Below, piece by piece: positions 1 to 5,258 of a stretch of 6,918 nucleotides of DNA (position 1 is its first letter; the number at the start of each line of letters is the position of its first letter). Origin of the DNA: an uncultured Selenomonadaceae bacterium (GTDB lineage Bacteria > Bacillota_C > Negativicutes > Selenomonadales > Selenomonadaceae); assembly GCA_946402475.1 (NCBI GenBank), contig CAMIWP010000057.1, positions 1 to 6,918 of the forward strand, in the 5' to 3' direction. A program made the translations under genes and the position numbers. The notes below the pieces were generated by a model. It worked only from the letters and a program-made list of their open reading frames with translations, ran no database searches and was not told the origin of the DNA.

Positions 1-486
1 CTCCGCCGCGCCGGGAAAGTCATCGTCCTGGAGATACGGCAGTATCTCGTCGCAAATGTACGGTACGCCTTCCCCGGTCGTGATGATGCGGTTCAGGTAG
101 CGTCCCGTAGCAACATAGTAATCACGGGATCCCACCGCCACCAAAAGCACCATGCTTCCGTTGGCGCCGCCCTCAAAACCACTGCCCTCTGCGGCGGCCT
201 TGGCCACCGTTTCGGCGCTCTTTCCCGGAGGCAGTTTCTCAAGAAACATCATGCCCACATGAACATCGTATGTTTCATTCAATCGTTCCAGCCGTTTCTC
301 CAAAGCCTTCCGCTCTTCCTTGCCGAGAACCTGAAGCCCCGGATCGACGCGGATCAGGCTTGCGCGCTTCCCTGCATCCACGCCGGGATGGGAACTCGCT
401 CCCTGGTTTTTTCCCGCCGCGAAAACGGGAAACGCGAAGAGAATCGCCAGCGTCAATGCAATAAAAACTATGCTTTTCCTTTCCAT
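1..486 (-). CDS. TPM-domain (YgcG/YdjH-like) secreted or membrane protein, 3' end cut by window edge
   Basis: The gene reads from ATG at 486 down to base 1 without a stop, giving the first 162 residues; the rest lies outside the window. Residues 1-24 form a signal peptide: a basic start (MERKS), a hydrophobic core (IVFIALTLAILFAF) and a likely cleavage site after VFA. The mature part from about residue 58 matches a TPM domain, with the family's core strand pattern around residues 107-128 (GGANGSMVLLVAVGS, then RDYYVATG). TPM domains are extracytoplasmic; some act as acid phosphatases in plants, but the bacterial role is largely unknown. Full-length YgcG/YdjH-type proteins usually have a C-terminal membrane segment and a Gly-rich tail, which cannot be seen here. 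The start lies 9 nt after the stop of the upstream zinc-ribbon gene, so they are probably co-transcribed. The ribosome site is weak (GGGAAAAGG close to the ATG), which suggests translational coupling. The family call is confident; the precise function is not known. Confidence 0.85.
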   Translation of the reverse strand, partial: MERKSIVFIALTLAILFAFPVFAAGKNQGASSHPGVDAGKRASLIRVDPGLQVLGKEERKALEKRLERLNETYDVHVGMMFLEKLPPGKSAETVAKAAAEGSGFEGGANGSMVLLVAVGSRDYYVATGRYLNRIITTGEGVPYICDEILPYLQDDDFPGAAE

Positions 487-495
487 ACCTTTTCC

Positions 496-1599
496 CTATG
501 CCATGAACACTTTCAACACATAATAGATGAAAGGCGCAGCGATCAATCCCGCCGCTCCCGGGTACAGCCACGACTTGACCTTATCATAGGGCAGGCTGCC
601 CGCCATCTTCCCCGTTTGGCCGTTCATCATAAAGGTGTAGGGCTTTCCCTGATACCGCGTCGTAAGGATCCATACCGGCGCCAGGGCGTAAGTCACCTTT
701 CCCTCCGTCTTGGAGACCACGTGATCCGTCAGGGAAACCCTGTCATATCCCGTCACCGTTCCCTGCAGCACGCCGACCGAGCTGCTCTCCATGCGCTTGT
801 CGGCCCTGGGCACAGATTCCTCCGCATCCACGTCATATCGGTCGGCAAGATACCCCGCAAGATACCCTCCGTTGAACTCCGCCAGATTGCTGTAATCAAA
901 GGGCTCGATGGACTCCATATAGCTGTCGTCCATCTTCTTGCTGCCGTCCACCGGAATGCTCCGAAACGCCATGCTTCCGGCCCGCTCGCAGGCATACACC
1001 CTGGTCTCCGTGATGGTTTCGTCGGGAGTATCGTAGATATGGTCGGTTTCCGCACGAAAGGAAGCCGTGGAAAAGACCTTGGAGTCAAAAAGCCAAAAGG
1101 GAACGTACATGGGCTGTATGTTTTCCACCCGGTTATTGGCCGTAAATGCCTTCGGCAGAAGGGTCTTTCCCTTGTAGAATTCCTTGAGAGCCGCAACGGC
1201 TTCCTTCTTCGTCTTCTGGAAGGGAATGACGTAATCCGGCATCAACGCCCCCTCGAACCGGGAGGGTATCATGGTGGGATTGCCGCAGTAACAACACTCC
1301 GTGGCCATGGTATTCTCATCGCAGACAAGCTCGGCCCCGCAGGAGGAACAGGTAAACTTCTGGAGGCCGCCCGCTTCCTCATCGGACCACTCCGTCCCTG
1401 CGCCCGACGTGTCCCAGGATACCTGCTCCGCTTCCGCGGCCTTGGCTGCGCGTTCCTGTTCCCGCTCGAAGAGCGCCTTGATGGCCGCCGTCTCGAACTC
1501 CGTCCCACAGTACTCGCAGGAGATGGTTTCCTTTCCGGGCTGAAAGTTCAAAGGAGCGGTGCAATGGGGGCATTTATAGCTGACTGTCGTATTTGCCAT
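496..1599 (-). CDS. Two-zinc-ribbon protein with C-terminal membrane segment (YdjG-like, TFIIB-type zinc ribbon)
   Basis: The protein has 367 residues. It opens with a zinc ribbon (C10, C13, C28, C31), followed by an Ala/Glu-rich, probably helical stretch (about 38-60). A second ribbon uses C84, C87, C102 and C105 (CSSCG then CCYCG). The remainder (about 115-340) is the body typical of this family, with a YVPFWLFD motif at 165-172 and APVWILTTRY at 307-316. Residues 345-365 are hydrophobic (YPGAAGLIAAPFIYYVLKVFM) and may anchor it with a short tail. Such proteins are sometimes misnamed as PriA-like helicase or replication protein because of the zinc ribbon; no helicase motifs are present. In B. 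subtilis the related YdjG is encoded with PspA, a TPM protein and an SPFH protein. The start at 1599 is supported by GAGG at 1604-1607. The gene is 24 nt after the SPFH gene and 9 nt before the TPM gene. A role as a membrane-linked adaptor in envelope stress is inference. Confidence 0.85.
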   Translation of the reverse strand: MANTTVSYKCPHCTAPLNFQPGKETISCEYCGTEFETAAIKALFEREQERAAKAAEAEQVSWDTSGAGTEWSDEEAGGLQKFTCSSCGAELVCDENTMATECCYCGNPTMIPSRFEGALMPDYVIPFQKTKKEAVAALKEFYKGKTLLPKAFTANNRVENIQPMYVPFWLFDSKVFSTASFRAETDHIYDTPDETITETRVYACERAGSMAFRSIPVDGSKKMDDSYMESIEPFDYSNLAEFNGGYLAGYLADRYDVDAEESVPRADKRMESSSVGVLQGTVTGYDRVSLTDHVVSKTEGKVTYALAPVWILTTRYQGKPYTFMMNGQTGKMAGSLPYDKVKSWLYPGAAGLIAAPFIYYVLKVFMA

Positions 1600-1623
1600 A
1601 GATCCTCACGCCTTTTTCCTTCC

Positions 1624-2910
1624 TCATGGTCTCGGCTTGCCGCAATTGGAACAGAACTTTCCCGTGTTCTGCGTGCCACAGGAACAGTCCCAAGGGCCTT
1701 CCGGCTTCGGCTTTCCGCACTCCGAACAGAACTTTCCCGTATTCCCCGCATGCCCGCAGGCACAGGTCCAGGGCCCTGCCGGCTGCGGTTTTCCGCATTC
1801 CGAGCAGAACTTCCCCGTATTTCCCCCGTGGCCGCAGCTGCAAGTCCATCCGGCACTCCCGGGCTGAGGCGCCGCTGCCTGTCCCTGCTGGGCTCCCGCC
1901 ATCTGAAAAAGCTGCCCCGCATTGGCCCCGCCGGCATTCTGCGCCATTCCCATGCCCATGAAAGCGCCCACGGCCCCCATGCCGCCCTCGTTCTTCGCGG
2001 CATCCTGCATTGCCTGAGCCTGTGCGCCGGCAATGCGCGCCGCCGCCATGGCGGGATTCGTGAGGGGCGTTGAAAACTGGAGATCCTTGAGCCTCTTCTC
2101 ATCCTCCGGATCCGCCGTGACGCTGGAAACGCCGAAGGATACCACCTCAATGCCCCGCCGTTCGCCCCACTGCTTATCCAGCACATTGTTGAGGGCCTCC
2201 GCGATCTCCATGGTGTGTCCCGGAAGCTCGTCATAGCGGATGCCCTTGCCCGAGAGCTGGGCAAAGGCCGGCTGCAGAGCCGTGAGAAGCTCCGTTTTCA
2301 ACTGGCCGTCGATCTCGCTTCGGTCATAAGTCCCCTCCACGTTTCCGCAGACATTCGTGTAGAAGAGGATCGGATTCACCAGCCGGTAGCTGTACTCGCC
2401 AAAGCAGCGGATGGAAACCACTGCATTGAGCCCAAGGGATGCGTCGATGATGCGGAAGGGAATGGGCTGTGGGGTTCCGTACTTGTTCCCCATGATCTCC
2501 TTGGTGTTGAAATAATAAACCCTTTGATCCTTCCCGGTGTCCCCACCGAAGGTGAACCGCTTGCCCATGCGCCGGAACACTTCCATCAGGCTGGTTCCCA
2601 GGTCGCCCTCGAACACCGTGGGTTCCGTGGACTTGTCATAGGTGTACTCCCCCGGCTCGGCGCAGATCTCCACCACCTTGCCCTGCTCGACGATGATCAT
2701 GCACTGCCCATTGTTCACCGAAACGACGGAGCCGTTGGAGATGATGTTATCTTCCCCCTCCGTGTTGGAGCTGCGCCCCTTCGAGCTGATGCGCTTCGAA
2801 CCCTTTGCCACAAGGGTGTCCGCATCCAAGGAATCGCAATAAAAAAACTCCTTCCACTGATCCGCCAAAACTCCGTCCACTGCCCCAAGGGCTGCCTTTA
2901 TCAATCCCAT
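1624..2910 (-). CDS. SPFH/band-7 domain protein with three C-terminal zinc ribbons (YdjI-like)
   Basis: The protein has 428 residues. The family is recognised from the block at about 119-180 (FTFGGDTGKDQRVYYFN, KYGTPQPIPFRI, then IRCFGEYSYRLVNPILF), typical of the YdjI group often labelled 'virion core protein (lumpy skin disease virus)-like'. The SPFH/band-7 region covers roughly residues 50-260. An Ala-rich helix (286-303) and a Gly/Met/Ala/Gln-rich linker (304-354) follow. Three tandem zinc ribbons end the protein (355-380, 381-406, 407-428), each W-x-C-x-C ... FC-x2-CG. There is no signal peptide or membrane span, so it is cytosolic or peripheral to the membrane. SPFH proteins scaffold membrane microdomains, and in B. 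subtilis YdjI works with PspA. The start at 2910 has a strong GAGGAGG at 2918-2924, 7 nt away. It is the first gene of the three-gene operon, behind a terminator for the previous unit. The family assignment is firm; the stress role is inferred from B. subtilis. Confidence 0.9.
   Translation of the reverse strand: MGLIKAALGAVDGVLADQWKEFFYCDSLDADTLVAKGSKRISSKGRSSNTEGEDNIISNGSVVSVNNGQCMIIVEQGKVVEICAEPGEYTYDKSTEPTVFEGDLGTSLMEVFRRMGKRFTFGGDTGKDQRVYYFNTKEIMGNKYGTPQPIPFRIIDASLGLNAVVSIRCFGEYSYRLVNPILFYTNVCGNVEGTYDRSEIDGQLKTELLTALQPAFAQLSGKGIRYDELPGHTMEIAEALNNVLDKQWGERRGIEVVSFGVSSVTADPEDEKRLKDLQFSTPLTNPAMAAARIAGAQAQAMQDAAKNEGGMGAVGAFMGMGMAQNAGGANAGQLFQMAGAQQGQAAAPQPGSAGWTCSCGHGGNTGKFCSECGKPQPAGPWTCACGHAGNTGKFCSECGKPKPEGPWDCSCGTQNTGKFCSNCGKPRP
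1627..1848 (-). repeat. Tandem zinc-ribbon coding repeat (three units, 78 + 78 + 66 nt)
   Basis: Three consecutive units encode near-identical zinc ribbons at the end of the SPFH protein: 1848-1771, 1770-1693 and 1692-1627. Units 1 and 2 are 26 residues each and differ at few positions. Unit 3 lacks two residues in the loop (GTQNTG in place of GHGGNTG or GHAGNTG) and stops after KPRP. The Cys ligands are at residues 357/359/369/372, 383/385/395/398 and 409/411/420/423. The DNA of the units is also clearly similar (CGCA or CGCATTCCGA-type blocks and AGAACTT(T/C)CCCGT recur), which points to duplication inside the gene. Confidence 0.9.
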
Positions 2911-2917
2911 AAGGATA

Positions 2918-2924
2918 CCTCCTC
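2918..2924 (-). promoter_or_regulatory. Ribosome binding site of the SPFH gene
   Basis: The minus strand reads GAGGAGG, 7 nt before the ATG at 2910. It is a near-complete Shine-Dalgarno sequence and fixes the start of the first gene in the SPFH operon. Confidence 0.85.
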
Positions 2925-3011
2925 GTCTATGCCACTGCTCCTATCAAGTAGTCTTCGCTGTATTTTCCCGTATTCCTCTTGCGAAAGAAATTTTATGTTG
3001 GTTTTGCTGCA

Positions 3012-3020
3012 ATATTAGCA
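3012..3020 (-). promoter_or_regulatory. Candidate extended -10 promoter for the SPFH/zinc-ribbon/TPM operon
   Basis: In the AT-rich gap between the terminator at about 3094 and the SPFH gene, the minus strand carries TGCTAATAT, an extended -10 (TGnTAATAT). No good -35 hexamer lies at the usual distance; the sequence at 3035-3040 is AGCCTT. The implied transcript start near 3005 would leave a leader of about 95 nt. The rest of the 2925-3093 gap shows no gene, only AT-rich sequence and a weak 6-bp inverted repeat (GGAAGG/CCTTCC). Moderate to low confidence: an alternative sigma factor could use a different site. Confidence 0.4.
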
Positions 3021-3093
3021 AATTTTTCTCAAAAAAGGCTATTTTTCCTCGCTGTTTGACGGAAGGTCGCATATCCTTTTCCTTCCCGAGCAC

Positions 3094-3128
3094 AAAAACG
3101 CCCTCGACGAGGATCCCCGTCGAGGGCG
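3094..3128 (-). terminator. Rho-independent terminator of the FliD-like gene
   Basis: A perfect 11-bp inverted repeat (CGCCCTCGACG at 3099-3109 and CGTCGAGGGCG at 3118-3128) encloses an 8-nt loop containing GGATCC. On the minus strand the stem is followed directly by TTTTT (3098-3094). It begins 24 nt after the stop of the FliD-like gene (stop codon 3153-3155) and separates that gene from the SPFH operon. Confidence 0.92.
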
Positions 3129-3152
3129 GCCCACAACAATCAACACACCGGC

Positions 3153-4004
3153 TCAAAAATACATGCTGAAAAGATTCCCCACGTTGGTGTAATGGCTCAT
3201 GTTCAACAGCCCGCTTCCCGTATATGCCTGAGCCGTTTTGAGCTGGGAGCCGAACATAGAGCTCACCGACGGGAACAACTTATCCTTTTGGGATTCGGCC
3301 ATCTGAACATGAGATTCCGCCTTTCCCGCCAAGCCTTCCTTCCCTACAATGCGGGAAACCTTGTCCGGCGAGGAAACAATGGCATCGGCGAGCTTCTCCT
3401 CGTCCACGGAGAGAGAGCCGTCCGACCCCACGGTAATCCCGACGCTGGCATAGTTCCCGGAACGATAGGTCGTATCGGCAAACATATCGCTCATGTTCTT
3501 CATGCGGTTCGAAAGGGAAGAACTCCCGCTGAAGAGCTCAACGGCATCATTGTACTTGCTCACGAGGTTTTTCACATTGTCCACGGCGGTCTTGAGATCA
3601 TCGCTCATATTGAGCTTTGTCGTGGTGACAGACTTTCCGTCCTCGTCTGTCACCGTGGATTTCGTCTTCGTAAGGGCATCCTCTCCCACGTTGAAATTCG
3701 TGGCATTCACGGATTTCACAGCCTTGGAGAGATCCCCCATGGTCGAGTCATACTCCGTCTCGAATTCCTTCTTTGCATTGCTATAGGAAGAAACCACCTC
3801 GGCGGCGCTGGACTTCACATTGTATACATTCAGGGCCGTAAGGCCGCTGGCACTGTTCTGTGAATTGGCATAATTATTCCACAGATTCGAGATGCTGTCC
3901 GTTTTCTTGGCGGAACTGCCGCCAAAAAGGGACGTACCGTTGTTCGACGCGAAGTTGAACATGGAATAGGTATTGTTCGCCATCGATGAAATCGTGTAAG
4001 CCAT
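3153..4004 (-). CDS. Short FliD C-terminal-like protein (flagellar cap/hook-associated family, no FliD N-domain)
   Basis: The protein has 283 residues starting at MAYTISS. An in-frame ATG lies 6 codons upstream at 4022, but AAGGAG (4018-4013) falls inside that extension and sits 8 nt before 4004, so 4004 is preferred. Residues about 137-235 resemble the FliD C-terminal domain: a helix with LVSKYNDAVELFSGSSSLSNR, then SVGITVGSDGSLSVDEEKLADAI and DKVSRIVGKEGLAGKAE, the usual 'G-x-L-x-x-D-x-x-KL' signature. The first 60 residues are rich in Ser, Asn and Gly and probably disordered, without a signal peptide, which would suit export by the flagellar secretion system (inference). Full FliD is usually 400-700 residues with an N-domain that is absent here. 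There are no cysteines. The gene stands alone between its own promoter and terminator, and no flagellar genes are seen nearby. The domain match is fairly sure. Whether it caps filaments, acts as an adhesin or does something else is unknown. Confidence 0.75.
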   Translation of the reverse strand: MAYTISSMANNTYSMFNFASNNGTSLFGGSSAKKTDSISNLWNNYANSQNSASGLTALNVYNVKSSAAEVVSSYSNAKKEFETEYDSTMGDLSKAVKSVNATNFNVGEDALTKTKSTVTDEDGKSVTTTKLNMSDDLKTAVDNVKNLVSKYNDAVELFSGSSSLSNRMKNMSDMFADTTYRSGNYASVGITVGSDGSLSVDEEKLADAIVSSPDKVSRIVGKEGLAGKAESHVQMAESQKDKLFPSVSSMFGSQLKTAQAYTGSGLLNMSHYTNVGNLFSMYF

Positions 4005-4012
4005 AGGACATT

Positions 4013-4018
4013 CTCCTT
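4013..4018 (-). promoter_or_regulatory. Ribosome binding site that sets the FliD-like start
   Basis: AAGGAG on the minus strand is 8 nt before the ATG at 4004 and lies inside the reading frame that would follow the upstream ATG at 4022. It therefore favours the shorter protein (283 rather than 289 residues). Confidence 0.8.
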
Positions 4019-4085
4019 CCATAGAAACTTCCCTGTTACATCCTGTGTCGTGCCATCATCTGGGCACACTTCTCCTTCTAACTGT

Positions 4086-4115
4086 ATTCTATCACCCACA
4101 TCCCACCCCTGTCAA
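4086..4115 (-). promoter_or_regulatory. Sigma-A/sigma-70 type promoter of the FliD-like gene
   Basis: The minus strand has a consensus -35 TTGACA (4115-4110), an 18-nt spacer and -10 TAGAAT (4091-4086). The TG one base before the hexamer (TGATAGAAT) makes it an extended -10. The transcript would start near 4079, giving a leader of about 75 nt. The -35 overlaps the end of the degraded ferredoxin remnant. A consensus housekeeping promoter is notable for a flagellar-type late gene, which would often use sigma-28. Confidence 0.75.
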
Positions 4116-4525
4116 TAGCCCCGAAAATGTTTACCGCTACAGTCGGGACAAGCGATCCAGACAATAGCGAACTCCTCAAACTCCGCCGATTGGGTGGGAG
4201 CGAGGCGGTTCTGCATCGACCGGAAGCAAAGGAGGCTTTCCTTTGCTTCCGGCATTTTCTTTTTTTCGTCGACGACGGGAAGATTGCCATGGGGTTGGTG
4301 AAGTCCTTTCTACCGTGCGCGGACAGCAATCTCATCGTAATCCGCCGCCTGCCCACCGGACGATTCGGATGGCGTCTGGCGGGCAGGCAGTCCCCCAGCC
4401 CGTCACAGTAACCATCCTGGATGAGCCTTGCCGTCCACCATCTGTATGGCGGACTCATGGCAGGCTTTGGCGCACAGACCGCAGCCCGTGCATTTTTCTT
4501 CATTGACTTCCACGATATTCCGTAT
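4112..4525 (-). pseudogene. Degraded 4Fe-4S ferredoxin-type gene (hcp-associated), frameshifted and truncated
   Basis: Pieces of one protein appear in different frames. From 4525 to 4424 the reading is RNIVEVNEEKC then TGCGLCAKACHESAIQ and MVDGKA, an intact CxxCxxCxxxC cluster motif. The frame then shifts and 4425-4378 gives LIQDGYCDGLGDCLPA. A second shift gives DAIRIVR (4376-4356), with the Cys-Pro expected after CLPA lost. A third gives AADYDEIAV (4348-4322), followed by an in-frame TAG at 4312-4310. The open frame continues to about 4112 with weak resemblance to the start of the C-terminal domain (LVPTVA in a neighbouring frame near 4145-4128). At the position where the family starts (M-x-x-IV-x-V-x-EEKC) the codon is ATA (4525-4523); a GTG at 4513 is an alternative. 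The related intact proteins, as I recall them, are about 250 residues, so the 3' part is missing. It lies 26 nt after the Crp/Fnr gene, in the position of an Hcp redox partner. Several independent lesions argue against a single sequencing error. Confidence 0.8.
4220..4266 (+). terminator. Perfect 14-bp hairpin with T-tract facing the plus strand
   Basis: CCGGAAGCAAAGGA (4220-4233) and TCCTTTGCTTCCGG (4239-4252) pair perfectly around the 5-nt loop GGCTT. On the plus strand CATTTTCTTTTTTT follows (4253-4266), the form of an intrinsic terminator. On the minus strand the same hairpin has an A-rich side upstream and no T-tract after it, so it should not end the hcp operon. It lies inside the degraded ferredoxin gene. 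No plus-strand gene is visible upstream, so its purpose is unclear: an antisense RNA end, or a mobile palindrome. Confidence 0.55.
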
Positions 4526-4551
4526 CCTGTTCCTTTGCCTCCCATGCTTCT

Positions 4552-5241
4552 CTACAAATACGCTTCGAATTTCGTCCGATCCAATATGCGGATCTCCTTC
4601 CCCGTTACCGACAGAATGCCCTCCCGCTGCATGGCGCCAAGTTCCCGGGAAAGGGAGGGACGCGCAGTGGACAGATAGGACGCCCAGGCCTCCCGGCTGA
4701 TGGAAAGGCGCATGGCGTCTGCCCCTCCCATCTCCCAGAAAAGGAATCGCAGGATTCTTTCCCGCAGGCTCCCGCTGGCCATGACCTTGAGCTTGGTGTG
4801 CATGAAATACGCCTTGTGCGCCAGGATGTTCACGAGATTTCTGTGCACCTTCCGGAAGGCCGGAGAGGATGCCTCGGCATCCGGGGAAAAAGCCGTGCGA
4901 CCAATAACAAGAAGAAATGTTTTCCGTATAGCCGCCACAAACATGTCATAAGGCTTCTCCAAGAGCAGATAGACCTCGCCGAACACATCCCCCGCTTCGT
5001 TTATTTCCGAAATAAAAATCCTTCGGCCGGAGAAACTGTTTTTTTGGATATGGACTTCTCCCGACAAAAGCACGTACAGACAACAGGGAATGTCACCCTC
5101 ATGGAACACGATCTCCCCGGGGGCGCACTCCATGAGACGCACCTGGCCGGAGGAGAGGAAGCTTTGGACTTCCCCTTCTTCCAGCGAGGTAGCCAGCAGG
5201 CTTTTGCGGAACAATGCAGGGATATCGATCTCCTGCGGCAT
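4552..5241 (-). CDS. Crp/Fnr-family transcriptional regulator next to hcp (HcpR-like role)
   Basis: The protein has 229 residues starting at MPQEIDIP. An ATG at 5259 overlaps the hcp stop, but AAGGAGG (5254-5248) lies after it and 6 nt before 5241, so 5241 is chosen. Residues about 20-118 form the cyclic-nucleotide-binding-type beta barrel (PGEIVFHEGD at 41-50, YVLLSGEVHIQK at 56-67, GDVFGEVYLLLEKP at 84-97). A dimerisation helix follows (about 125-160). The winged helix-turn-helix covers 160-222 with recognition helix STARPSLSREL (191-201) and the wing GILSVTGKEIRIL. Cysteines are only at 39, 53 and 54, so the FNR iron-sulfur pattern is absent. Regulators of this family next to hcp (HcpR group) control hcp in response to nitrosative stress in several anaerobes, some of them by heme. 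By position this one probably controls its own operon. Its effector cannot be told from sequence. Confidence 0.88.
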   Translation of the reverse strand: MPQEIDIPALFRKSLLATSLEEGEVQSFLSSGQVRLMECAPGEIVFHEGDIPCCLYVLLSGEVHIQKNSFSGRRIFISEINEAGDVFGEVYLLLEKPYDMFVAAIRKTFLLVIGRTAFSPDAEASSPAFRKVHRNLVNILAHKAYFMHTKLKVMASGSLRERILRFLFWEMGGADAMRLSISREAWASYLSTARPSLSRELGAMQREGILSVTGKEIRILDRTKFEAYL

Positions 5242-5247
5242 TTCGTG

Positions 5248-5254
5248 CCTCCTT
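5248..5254 (-). promoter_or_regulatory. Ribosome binding site that sets the Crp/Fnr start
   Basis: AAGGAGG on the minus strand is 6 nt before the ATG at 5241. It lies downstream of the alternative ATG at 5259, which has no Shine-Dalgarno sequence of its own, so the shorter product (229 residues) is preferred. Confidence 0.8.
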
Positions 5255-5258
5255 CCCA

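Noticed and set aside
259..2073. Long plus-strand open frame of 604 codons
   Set aside because: It is antisense to three well-supported minus-strand genes, has an Arg/His/Leu-rich composition without family features, and is a common by-product of GC-rich codon use.
2215..3018. Plus-strand open frame of 267 codons
   Set aside because: It is antisense to the SPFH gene and runs into its promoter region; no domain and no ribosome site.
2944..3156. Minus-strand open frame of 70 codons between the FliD-like and SPFH genes
   Set aside because: Its first part is the perfect terminator stem and T-tract at 3094-3128, and there is no ribosome site; the rest is AT-rich leader or promoter sequence.
4036..4059. 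Seven-codon frame (MMARHRM) in the FliD-like leader as a regulatory leader peptide
   Set aside because: Its ribosome-site-like sequence would lie at the extreme 5' end of the predicted transcript and 12 nt from the ATG; no attenuator structure follows.
3830..4099. Minus-strand open frame of 89 codons across the FliD-like start
   Set aside because: It begins inside the -10 region of the promoter and overlaps the better-supported FliD-like frame.
4347..4388. 8-bp inverted repeat GCCTGCCC/GGGCAGGC as a separate terminator or operator
   Set aside because: The 26-nt loop and lack of a T-tract make it a poor terminator; it is better noted as a possible cause of local deletions in the pseudogene.
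4078..4545. Minus-strand open frame of 155 codons starting at 4545
   Set aside because: It is an accidental frame through the ferredoxin pseudogene: only the DGYCDGLGDCLPA piece is genuine, and the 4Fe-4S motif lies in another frame.
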